Positions 36,154 to 42,915 of a stretch of DNA of 43,705 nt are shown here, one piece after another. The stretch is taken from IMG/VR virus record IMGVR_UViG_3300020470_000037, positions 1 through 43,705 of that record; one strand, 5' to 3'. The DNA comes from a virus. The stretch's first letter is position 1. The number at the start of each line of letters is the position of its first letter. A program made the position numbers and the translations under genes. The notes beneath the pieces are model-generated. The model did no database searches. It was not told the origin of the DNA and worked only from the letters and a program-made list of their open reading frames with translations.

Positions 36154-36826
36154 TTAGAAAATTTGCCATAATTTGATGTCCTTTTTCAGAAAGATGCTGT
36201 CCATATGCTCTTCCGATCCAAGATTTTTGTCCCTGACAGTAGTTATCTGGGTTTTTTTCTTTGTCTCCGACTATTTCTGTGTAGTCTAGCATGTTTTTCC
36301 ACTTTGAATGCTCTTCAAAAAAACATTTTTTACTAATTTTCTTCAATTTTGATGATCTGTAGGAAGCATTTCCCTTTGCAAGGTAGAAATAATGGGGTAT
36401 GTCGCCCAAATATGACTCCAAATGATGCACATGTCTCCAAAAATTCATCTCTCTGAACTCTTTTGTCTCAACATCTCTAAACCACGCATAACCTGCATCT
36501 CTCATATCACTATCTTTTATAGGACAATCCTTGAAATCAGTACTAACATGTCTTGCGGAAATCTTTATCCAGTCTTTTTCCTGTTTTGAATACCATTCAA
36601 AGCGAGCAGTATTCGCCCATTGGATAATAACAAAGTCTGGTTTACCATAATTTTCAATATACTCAATGGTGTCCCAAACAATTCGCTCATTTGTATTGAA
36701 TATTTTAGAGATATTAGTTGCAGAGAGGAGAGACGAGTAGCGATACTTATTGATATAATCCATATCATCATCATTTTCAGTCAACTCACATCCCCATGTG
36801 ACTGAATCGCCATTAACTAAAATCAT
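36137..36826 (-). CDS. SGNH-hydrolase-like protein, paralogue 6
   Basis: A 229-aa protein. Block I is LVNGDSVTWGCELTE (classical GDS). Block III IIQWANTARFEWY and block V HLSEKGHQIMANFL are intact. Block II is weakened: the Ser-Asn of the other copies is replaced in NTNERIVWDTI. A recurring feature shared with the 198, 239 and 217 aa copies is a Trp-rich middle, with REMNFWRHVHHLESYL then a DIPHYFYL strand. It overlaps the upstream copy by 14 bases and the downstream copy by 17. This longer subgroup (about 200-240 aa) probably binds a different acyl or sugar partner from the shorter one. Confidence 0.7.
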   Translation of the reverse strand: MILVNGDSVTWGCELTENDDDMDYINKYRYSSLLSATNISKIFNTNERIVWDTIEYIENYGKPDFVIIQWANTARFEWYSKQEKDWIKISARHVSTDFKDCPIKDSDMRDAGYAWFRDVETKEFREMNFWRHVHHLESYLGDIPHYFYLAKGNASYRSSKLKKISKKCFFEEHSKWKNMLDYTEIVGDKEKNPDNYCQGQKSWIGRAYGQHLSEKGHQIMANFLNEHII

Positions 36827-37409
36827 TTGTCACCTCCTTTATCTTATCTGCTAAGATTGAATAATCTGTAAGACCTTCTCTCTTCATATCTTTACCAATC
36901 AAACTCACATCTGTCTCCATGTTCTTCCAACGACTGAGATCCCTAAAGATATTTCCTGTATCGGTTTGATGATTCTGCTTGATATGACTATCATCTTCAA
37001 TATAAGTTCCTACTGGTTCGTAGTTATTCTTGACCATCCAAAAGTAATGCTTCATGTTTCTTCCTGACAGATAGTTTTCAAGCAAGTAAACATTCTTCCA
37101 TAGATTACTTGAACGTAAGTGCTCACTGTCTATCTGTGTATACCATAATTTAGAAAGTTCGTAATTATCCTGTTTCTTCAAATACTGTGTCGGTTTGAGT
37201 TGTTTCCAATCATCTTGATATATTTCAACTCTTCCCCATGACCCCCATTGCACCACAACATAATCAAAGTCATCTTCTTCACATTTTTCTATGACTTGCT
37301 TGACTAATCTATCGTTTGATACACCATTCTCACATAGCACACTTACCTCACCAGGTATGTAAAGAGGATATCCTAATGAGTGCTGATCACCTGCAAATAA
37401 AATGTTCAA
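36813..37409 (-). CDS. Degenerate SGNH-like paralogue 7, probably inactive
   Basis: A 198-aa protein. The fold-level pattern is kept: NILFAGDQHSLGYPL at the start, GVSNDRLVKQVI as block II, VVQWGSWGRVEIY as block III, and SSNLWKNVYLLENYL with a following MKHYFWMV strand. The catalytic blocks have changed. Block I reads GDQHS where GDS-x-x-x-G is expected, and the C-terminal block is GLTDYSILADKI, with no HP-x-x-x-GH. Without a clear nucleophile and His it is probably a non-catalytic partner or a decaying copy. It overlaps both neighbouring paralogues and has an intact reading frame, which argues for retained use. Confidence 0.68.
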   Translation of the reverse strand: MNILFAGDQHSLGYPLYIPGEVSVLCENGVSNDRLVKQVIEKCEEDDFDYVVVQWGSWGRVEIYQDDWKQLKPTQYLKKQDNYELSKLWYTQIDSEHLRSSNLWKNVYLLENYLSGRNMKHYFWMVKNNYEPVGTYIEDDSHIKQNHQTDTGNIFRDLSRWKNMETDVSLIGKDMKREGLTDYSILADKIKEVTNDFS

Positions 37410-38106
37410 GAAAGTGCTCCGCTAATAATTTGTGCCCTTTTTCATTGGGGTGAGTTCCTTTTTTCATCCCATACTTGAAACTCAGTATTCCTGATTGTTT
37501 TTCTGGGAAGTTTTCAGGATGGTCGATTGCATTTCCTATTATATCACATATTTCAATCATGTCTTTCCATGATGAATTGCGTTTGTATGTAAGATCAACC
37601 TCGTCATACTTACGATTTCTATCATATGGTTGACATTTATAGTGCCAAAAATAATGATCTATATCTTTTGCTTTCAAATAAGTTTCCATTAGGTATACAT
37701 TCTTCCACAAATTCATCTGACTGTATACATCATTCTCTATATCACTATAATAAGACTCTGCTGCAAGTAAAGGAGGGACAACTGTAATCGTATTATCATG
37801 TATTATTCTTTTCTTTCTTGCTGATGATGGAGAAATATGTTTGTAATTGCCATCACAATACCACTCAAATCTTTTTGCAGGTCCAAATTGAATCAAAGCA
37901 AAGTCTGGTTTATCATGTGTCTCCAACCAGTCAATTGATGTTCTAACTATCCAGTCATTACTTATATTTTTCTCTGCAATATTGATTACATTCGTATCTA
38001 ACTTTTGTGCTATAATATTTGAAAATCTTTTCTCTTTTATTACTTCTAAATCGTCTGTAGATATCTCTAAACCAAAGGAGACACTATCTCCATTCACAAA
38101 AATCAT
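37387..38106 (-). CDS. SGNH-hydrolase-like protein, paralogue 8
   Basis: A 239-aa protein, first gene of the minus-strand island. Block I FVNGDSVSFGLEIST, block II KNISNDWIVRTSI, block III LIQFGPAKRFEWY, and block V THPNEKGHKLLAEHF are all present. The NLWKNVYLMETYLKAKDIDHYFW segment type (about residues 135-160) is shared with paralogues 6, 7 and 9. A divergent promoter region with a TCTAAATA octamer on its strand lies immediately upstream. Of the longer subgroup it keeps the most canonical catalytic blocks. Confidence 0.72.
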   Translation of the reverse strand: MIFVNGDSVSFGLEISTDDLEVIKEKRFSNIIAQKLDTNVINIAEKNISNDWIVRTSIDWLETHDKPDFALIQFGPAKRFEWYCDGNYKHISPSSARKKRIIHDNTITVVPPLLAAESYYSDIENDVYSQMNLWKNVYLMETYLKAKDIDHYFWHYKCQPYDRNRKYDEVDLTYKRNSSWKDMIEICDIIGNAIDHPENFPEKQSGILSFKYGMKKGTHPNEKGHKLLAEHFLEHFICR

Positions 38107-38113
38107 AATCCCT

Positions 38114-38121
38114 TATAAGTA
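38114..38121 (+). promoter_or_regulatory. Late-promoter-like octamer TATAAGTA (plus strand)
   Basis: Seven of eight positions match the T4 late octamer. It lies about 40 bases before the first sulfotransferase-like gene and would start the plus-strand operon. Function inferred from motif and position. Confidence 0.45.
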
Positions 38122-38130
38122 ATAAGTAAG

Positions 38131-38162
38131 AGGTACCTCAAACGGTAACACCGTTATTTAGA
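38131..38162. promoter_or_regulatory. Divergent control region: palindrome, inverted repeat and opposing octamer
   Basis: This short region between divergent operons holds the 8-base palindrome AGGTACCT (38131-38138). It also holds a perfect inverted repeat, AACGGT-AAC-ACCGTT (38141-38155). On the minus strand, TCTAAATA (38162-38155) is a late-promoter-like octamer for the SGNH array. Symmetry near two opposing promoters suggests a binding site or an RNA hairpin. Confidence 0.5.
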
Positions 38163-39112
38163 TGAAACCAAAATTCCACATGCATCCTGGTGTTGGATGG
38201 TCTGCAACCACACCTTTTTATTATACTCTACAACATTTGAATCGCTATGTGACAACAGGGGTGACTAAAGAAATACAATATTGGGCATTGGCAGCAAGAG
38301 AGAATACATATGATTATGATAGGTACAGAAATAAGAATTTAGCGACAGCGTATAATAATTCACACACTGCCAAGATACATCCTCCACCATTAGCAGAAGA
38401 ATTACGTAAAAAGGTATTTGATAACAAGTATCTTGAATACTTTTATAGTTCACCATTTAGTATTGAGAAGTATGTGGAGTATTTTCTCCTTCTTGATGAA
38501 TATAAGGGCGACTATGCTGCTGTTGGCGATTTTTCAACTTATAATGTTGACATACCTGATGTATTCTTATGTTCTATCGCTGAGAAGTTACTTGAGCACT
38601 TTGATGTCAAAGTAACAATCACATTTGCAGATCCCATCACTCGTTTCTACTATGAAGTCGGTAGATTATGTGGTATGAAGCAATATGGCACATTTGCTGC
38701 TCTTGGAAAACAGCAGAAACTATTCAAAAGTTATATTGATAGTAAAAAATTTGAAAGTACTAACTTTGACAGACATAATGTAGACTATGCACAAACTTAC
38801 AGCAAATATTGTAAAGCATTTGGTAAAGATAATGTATTACCTATTATCATGGAAGAGTTTTGGGAACCAAAGAGAGAGAAAGAGCAAATACAGAGACTAT
38901 CACAATTCATAGGGTATCAGGTAGATAAAATACATCCAAATTTCTTTTGGCCACTGTCACATGCAGATGATACATATCTTTTAGATCAATCTAATTGTCT
39001 TAGAGAACCTCTAACACCTGAACTGATAGAATATGCAAAAGAACCTATGAAACACTTTTACGATGATTGGTTGAAGGTTCTTCCTATGCCAAAATCATGG
39101 AACTATGATTGA
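38162..39112 (+). CDS. Sulfotransferase-like protein, tandem member A
   Basis: A 316-aa protein. HPGVGWSATTPFYYTL (residues about 8-23) corresponds to the 5'-phosphosulfate loop of sulfotransferases. FADPITRFYYEVG (about 155-167) corresponds to the 3'-phosphate site, keeping the second Arg but with Ala in place of the first. VLPIIMEEFWEP then RLSQFIGY (about 225-250) is the usual 'residue-after-Asp, then FLG' end of the sulfotransferase domain. The C-terminal LTPELIEYAKEP helix is shared by all three tandem copies. It is first in the plus-strand operon and overlaps the next gene by eight bases. Probable PAPS-dependent sulfation of a sugar or tyrosine; the target is unknown. Confidence 0.75.
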   Translation: MKPKFHMHPGVGWSATTPFYYTLQHLNRYVTTGVTKEIQYWALAARENTYDYDRYRNKNLATAYNNSHTAKIHPPPLAEELRKKVFDNKYLEYFYSSPFSIEKYVEYFLLLDEYKGDYAAVGDFSTYNVDIPDVFLCSIAEKLLEHFDVKVTITFADPITRFYYEVGRLCGMKQYGTFAALGKQQKLFKSYIDSKKFESTNFDRHNVDYAQTYSKYCKAFGKDNVLPIIMEEFWEPKREKEQIQRLSQFIGYQVDKIHPNFFWPLSHADDTYLLDQSNCLREPLTPELIEYAKEPMKHFYDDWLKVLPMPKSWNYD

Positions 39113-40058
39113 TTTCTTATTAAATGCAGGGACTGGTTGGTCTGCAACCACTCCTTTTTATTTTACTCTTGCTAAACAGCAAAAGTACTGTCATAGTGGA
39201 CATCAGAAGGAGATGGGTTATCTCAAACTGATGAGTAAGACAGATAAATCGGATATATCAATCTACAAGGAAACTTTACGACAGAGATCCAATCCAGATG
39301 CTGCTTGGATCAAAATGGTTGATAACAGAGAGTTTATATCAAGAGAAGAGACAGAAGAATTACTAAAACCACCTTATACTATTGATAAGTATATTGATTA
39401 TTACCTCAGACTACACGAAAAGACAAAGGGCACTTATCAGGCGGTGGCAGACTTCACAAACTATAACTTTGAACTCCCAGAAGAATTTCTAATCAAGTGG
39501 AGAGATAAAATGTCTCAACACTTCAACGTCAAAGTCACGTTTCAGTTTCGTGACCCGATTCGTCGCTATTTTTCTGAGGTTGGTAAGTTTATACAGGGCA
39601 ACCTTATACTACCTGGTTTTGATTCTCATAAGATCAAGCACAATGCCTATGTCAAGTCAAAGCAGCATATCAAACTCTTTCGTCACTACATTTCATCATA
39701 TCCAATCTTCCCACCTGCATACTATACACAGAACATTCAGAAATTTGTGAGAGTTTTCGGTCAAGAGAGAGTCTTACCAATTATTATGGAGCAATTCTGG
39801 AACCCAGAAAAACAATCAGAGCAATGTGATAGACTTTCAAAATTCCTAGACTATGAGATCACAAAGATACATGAGAATGTCTATGTGCCTGACATGGGAA
39901 CAAAAGCACCACACTATGAAGCTTTGAAAGACCAATGGGGCAGTGACTTTGAGGATGTCACCCCTGAGTTATATGAATGGTCGAAAGAGTATCTGGGTTT
40001 TGTATATGCAGACTGGGAGAAATGCTATGGGAGTATACCAGAGGAATGGAATCGATGA
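39105..40058 (+). CDS. Sulfotransferase-like protein, tandem member B
   Basis: A 317-aa protein and the most canonical of the three. The phosphosulfate loop is NAGTGWSATTPFYFTL. The 3'-phosphate motif QFRDPIRRYFSEVG carries the complete RDP-x-x-R of sulfotransferases. The region ending VLPIIMEQFWNPEKQ with RLSKFLDYEIT is the typical C-terminal element. The conserved ADFTNYNFELPEEFL (about residues 125-140) matches members A and C. It overlaps its neighbours by eight and four bases. No membrane segment is seen, so a soluble enzyme using cytosolic PAPS is expected. Family confidence is good and the acceptor is inferred to be a glycan or a virion protein. Confidence 0.8.
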   Translation: MIDFLLNAGTGWSATTPFYFTLAKQQKYCHSGHQKEMGYLKLMSKTDKSDISIYKETLRQRSNPDAAWIKMVDNREFISREETEELLKPPYTIDKYIDYYLRLHEKTKGTYQAVADFTNYNFELPEEFLIKWRDKMSQHFNVKVTFQFRDPIRRYFSEVGKFIQGNLILPGFDSHKIKHNAYVKSKQHIKLFRHYISSYPIFPPAYYTQNIQKFVRVFGQERVLPIIMEQFWNPEKQSEQCDRLSKFLDYEITKIHENVYVPDMGTKAPHYEALKDQWGSDFEDVTPELYEWSKEYLGFVYADWEKCYGSIPEEWNR

Positions 40059-40957
40059 AACCCAAACTACTATTGAATCCAGGTACATCTTATTCTGGTA
40101 CAACTCCTTTCTACTACACGCTTCGTAATGCCAAGTATTGTCATACAGGTTTCAAGAAAGAGTTTCACTATTTGCATATGATGCATATCAACCAGAAAGA
40201 CTTTACTGACTGGATGATTGAACGCTACACCAAACCAATCCCTGACTTTCGTACAGGAGAGATGCCAGAGATAACTGCAGAGTATGACAAAGACCACTAT
40301 CAGGCACTACTCGAACCAGAGCACTCATTCGACAAATACATCTATCATATGCAGTATATGAAAGATATGTTTCCTGAGTATGAAGCAGTGTGTGATTTCT
40401 CGAACTATAACATCAATTTACCAGAAGAATTTTTGACTGCTCATGCCAAGGCACTTGAACCACACTTTGACGTGAAGGTAACAATGCTCGTTGCAGATCC
40501 TGTCTTTCGTTACTATCAGGAAGTAGGTGGTTTGATCAGCATGTATCATTCCAGTGAACGTAAGAGAAAAAAACTACAAAGGTTTGTCAGAAATGAGGAT
40601 TTGATGTATAATCATTATATACGTACTAAACAGCAACAAAAATTATTTCGCTGGTGTATCGAAAGATCAAGAATTAGTACAAATTGTTACTACGAAGATA
40701 ACTATGCCAAACTTGCTCGGAGTTATGGTAAAAAGAATGTTTTGGTGTTAGAAATGGAGAAGTTATGGAACTTATCGTACCATAACGAAGTTCTTGATGG
40801 ATTATCTCACTTTTTAGATTGGACGGTGACTCCAGAACACTTACATCCCAATCAGTACATGTCAGAAAATAAAAACATTGAAGGTCTCAAAGATCAGAAT
40901 ACAGAGTTTGAACCATTGACTAAGGAACTCTATCAATATGGTAAAAAACATCTATGA
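40055..40957 (+). CDS. Sulfotransferase-like protein, tandem member C
   Basis: 300 aa from ATG at 40055, which overlaps the stop of member B (ATGA). A longer frame opening at 39977 lacks any family similarity before this Met, so I reject it. NPGTSYSGTTPFYYTL is the phosphosulfate loop. MLVADPVFRYYQEVGGL is the 3'-phosphate region, with Ala for the first Arg as in member A. VLVLEMEKLWNLS with LSHFLDW is the C-terminal element. The shared CDFSNYNINLPEEFL confirms paralogy. The pattern of changes suggests that A and C have shifted ligand binding relative to B. The next gene starts with a four-base overlap. Confidence 0.75.
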   Translation: MKPKLLLNPGTSYSGTTPFYYTLRNAKYCHTGFKKEFHYLHMMHINQKDFTDWMIERYTKPIPDFRTGEMPEITAEYDKDHYQALLEPEHSFDKYIYHMQYMKDMFPEYEAVCDFSNYNINLPEEFLTAHAKALEPHFDVKVTMLVADPVFRYYQEVGGLISMYHSSERKRKKLQRFVRNEDLMYNHYIRTKQQQKLFRWCIERSRISTNCYYEDNYAKLARSYGKKNVLVLEMEKLWNLSYHNEVLDGLSHFLDWTVTPEHLHPNQYMSENKNIEGLKDQNTEFEPLTKELYQYGKKHL

Positions 40958-41607
40958 GCATCTTATTTTCTGGTTGTTCACATACAGTCGGCACTGATCT
41001 TCCAGATCCACAGTTACAAAGATACTCGACTCTGATAGGAGAAAGAGTTGGTAAAGAAGTTGTCAATGTAGCAGAGAATGGAGCAAGTAATGACTGGATT
41101 ACAAGAAGCGTACTCGAAGCATTGAACGATTCAACAGAATTTGTGTATGTGCAGTTTACCAGTCGAGACCGTATTGAATTATGGAAACGAATCGGAATCA
41201 CCACTCATAAGTGGGTGAATATTATTCCAAGTTTTTCTCGTAATACTGATTACCAATGGTATGATCTTGCAAAGAACTGGTTTACTCATTTCAACACACC
41301 AGAACTCGGTTCATCAAATCTATGGAGAAACATTTATCTTCTTGAGAATGTACTTACCAATCTGAACATACCACATTACTTCTTTATTATAAACAGAAAG
41401 GAGGATTGCGATAACATCTACAAAAGTCGATCCTCTTGGAAGAATATCCTGTGTGAAGAGGATTTGATTGGTGTATCACTCCGAAAAGAGAAAAGACATC
41501 CAACTGTCAAAGAACATCAAATAATTGCTGACAAATTAGTTGACAAGTTTCAAAGAAGGCACTATAATAAAAGAGTAACGACGGTTACGTCGGGAGTGAC
41601 TGAATAA
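40954..41607 (+). CDS. SGNH-hydrolase-like protein, paralogue 9
   Basis: A 217-aa protein. Block I ILFSGCSHTVGTDLPD, block II NGASNDWITRSVL, block III VYVQFTSRDRIELW, and block V HPTVKEHQIIADKL (Gly of GH replaced by Glu) are present. The segment SSNLWRNIYLLENVL with a following IPHYFFI strand places it in the longer subgroup with paralogues 6-8, although it lies on the opposite strand. It overlaps sulfotransferase-like member C by four bases, linking SGNH and sulfotransferase genes in one transcript. The 3' end is followed by a structured non-coding stretch. Confidence 0.72.
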   Translation: MSILFSGCSHTVGTDLPDPQLQRYSTLIGERVGKEVVNVAENGASNDWITRSVLEALNDSTEFVYVQFTSRDRIELWKRIGITTHKWVNIIPSFSRNTDYQWYDLAKNWFTHFNTPELGSSNLWRNIYLLENVLTNLNIPHYFFIINRKEDCDNIYKSRSSWKNILCEEDLIGVSLRKEKRHPTVKEHQIIADKLVDKFQRRHYNKRVTTVTSGVTE

Positions 41608-41635
41608 TCTTTCTGGCAAATGCTAGATAAGGTGA

Positions 41636-41753
41636 TGAGACACAGGTGGTGCTGCTGCGAGAGCAGAATCGATTTACCAGTCGGGTCTCAGGCAAAGAAC
41701 GTATTTTACACTGTAGCGGTGCCCGTTCTTTTGTTGGTAGACAGGAATCCAAC
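41636..41753 (+). ncRNA. Structured untranslated RNA candidate
   Basis: A non-coding stretch with dense self-complementarity. The outer stem is TGAGAC (41636-41641) with GTCTCA (41685-41690), enclosing CTGCT / AGCAG (41652-41656 / 41662-41666). Next is an 8-bp stem, AAAGAACG (41694-41701) with CGTTCTTT (41724-41731), enclosing CACT / GGTG. Last is GTTGG (41733-41737) with CCAAC (41749-41753). Three tandem hairpins with an internal multi-element first domain are more than expected of spacer DNA. It does not fit tRNA geometry. Marine phages carry RNA families of this size (manA, wcaG), but I cannot assign it to one. Confidence 0.5.
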
Positions 41754-41762
41754 CTCCCTTTC

Positions 41763-41802
41763 TTTCCTCTTATATTGATGGGACGTTGTGTATAAGAGGA
41801 AA
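41763..41802 (+). repeat. Perfect 12-bp inverted repeat containing late-promoter-like octamers
   Basis: TTTCCTCTTATA (41763-41774) and TATAAGAGGAAA (41791-41802) are perfectly complementary around a 16-base loop. The right arm starts TATAAGAG, a partial (six of eight) match to the late octamer, 26 bases before the following small gene. The left arm carries the same octamer on the opposite strand. It could be a promoter/operator, an RNA processing site or an attenuator. Confidence 0.6.
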
Positions 41803-41823
41803 CCCTATTCTTTTCTTAATGTT

Positions 41824-41931
41824 ATGCCTTTATTTCTAATTGTTCTCGGTGCATCTGGTATTGGTGCTTCTATTGCTCTTTACATCATGAGAAAGTACGA
41901 TCCTCATACCGATGAAATCTCAAACAAATAA
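41824..41931 (+). CDS. Tiny single-pass membrane protein, 35 aa
   Basis: ATG at 41824 to TAA at 41931. The peptide is a single hydrophobic helix with small-residue packing (FLIVLGASGIGASIALYIM), followed by a short charged tail (RKYDPHTDEISNK). It has no cleavable signal site, so it is likely an inner-membrane peptide. It overlaps the next small membrane gene by 20 bases, as a coupled pair. The start lacks a strong Shine-Dalgarno sequence, but the long hairpin and octamer lie just upstream. Function unknown; membrane helpers such as holin-like or superinfection-exclusion peptides are possible but unsupported. Confidence 0.65.
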   Translation: MPLFLIVLGASGIGASIALYIMRKYDPHTDEISNK

Positions 41932-42181
41932 TTACGCTGCCACTATTCTCTATATTAGTGCAGCATTCCTCACAGGAGGAATGATATATCTTGCAAACAG
42001 TTATAACAGACTTTCAGATACTCAAGGGAGGTTATCCACAGATATACAAAAACTCATCGAAGTATATACTTTCAGTGAGAAGGAGTTTTGTGTTTTAGCA
42101 CCTGCACCAGATGATTGGTTGATATGGGAAGAGATGCCTTATAAATTGAATGATACACAAAAACTCAGAGGCATCTTTTAA
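41912..42181 (+). CDS. Small membrane-anchored protein, 89 aa
   Basis: An N-terminal transmembrane segment spans about residues 10-28 (ATILYISAAFLTGGMIYLA). It is followed by a polar, helix-forming stretch (SYNRLSDTQGRLSTDIQKL) and a C-terminal domain with WLIWEEMPYKLNDTQKL. With few positive residues before the helix, the topology is not obvious. It overlaps the 35-aa membrane gene upstream by 20 bases and the next SGNH gene by one base (TAATG). A complex of two membrane peptides is suggested by the layout only. Not recognised. Confidence 0.75.
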   Translation: MKSQTNNYAATILYISAAFLTGGMIYLANSYNRLSDTQGRLSTDIQKLIEVYTFSEKEFCVLAPAPDDWLIWEEMPYKLNDTQKLRGIF

Positions 42182-42915
42182 TGAATCTTGTAACACTAGG
42201 GTGCTCTTGGACTTGGGGCATCGGATGTGGATATGAAAAAGGTGAGAATGTAAAGCAATATAAAGAACATTATCGAAGTGAAGAGAATGCTAACAAGTAT
42301 TCTTTTCGTGCTCTATTATCAGAGAGACATGGGTATACTAACATCAATCTCTCTAGAGGAGGATCAAGTAATCAGAAACAATTCCGATTAGCATGTAAGC
42401 ATTTCACAGAACGCCCGAAAGAAAAAACTATAGTCTTATGGGGAATCACTTCAACTGCCCGTAATGAACTCTATCTTGCAAAAGAGAAAAGAATCAAAAA
42501 CGTATCTTATAATACCGTATATGAAGTCTTCAATGCTGTAGAGTATGCAGAGAACTATTATAATCATGAACACGAAGTCAAATTACTCGCACATCAAATG
42601 CTTCACTGGAATCTCTTCTTTGAATCACTTGGTATAGATAACTATTGGTTTGATACATTCAATACTCACAAGTATCCTTTTGAAATACCAAGATTACTTC
42701 CAGTAGACTTATTGACTCGTATGACTGTAGAAGATTCAGCATATCATTATTCGACATGGCAACCTACACATGAAACATTTGTCAACACTCATATCAAAAC
42801 TGAAAAAAGAATCAAAGTCGGAGAAATGAAAGGTTTACTCAATCCACTCTCTAAGCACCCTACTCAGAAGGGTCATGTTATGATAGCAGATATACTCGAT
42901 GAATTTATTAGATAA
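42181..42915 (+). CDS. SGNH-hydrolase-like protein, paralogue 10
   Basis: A 244-aa protein. Block I NLVTLGCSWTWGIGCG, block II LSRGGSSNQKQFRLA, block III VLWGITSTARNELY and block V HPTQKGHVMIADIL are present. It differs from the others by a long insertion after block I (about residues 20-45, rich in Lys, Glu and Tyr). It also has a WFDTFNTHKYP segment before the C-terminal block. It is closer in style to GCSWTWG-type phage proteins than to the eight in the minus-strand array. It sits after two membrane peptides and overlaps the oxygenase-like gene by 17 bases. Confidence 0.72.
   Translation: MNLVTLGCSWTWGIGCGYEKGENVKQYKEHYRSEENANKYSFRALLSERHGYTNINLSRGGSSNQKQFRLACKHFTERPKEKTIVLWGITSTARNELYLAKEKRIKNVSYNTVYEVFNAVEYAENYYNHEHEVKLLAHQMLHWNLFFESLGIDNYWFDTFNTHKYPFEIPRLLPVDLLTRMTVEDSAYHYSTWQPTHETFVNTHIKTEKRIKVGEMKGLLNPLSKHPTQKGHVMIADILDEFIR

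Noticed and set aside
39977-40054. Longer N-terminus for the third sulfotransferase-like gene
   Set aside because: The extra 26 residues lie within the preceding gene in another frame and lack similarity; the ATGA overlap at 40055 fits the other copies.
41608-41762. tRNA or tmRNA
   Set aside because: No seven-base acceptor pairing with a T-loop GTTCGAA-type sequence and no anticodon arm; the stems found do not fit a cloverleaf.
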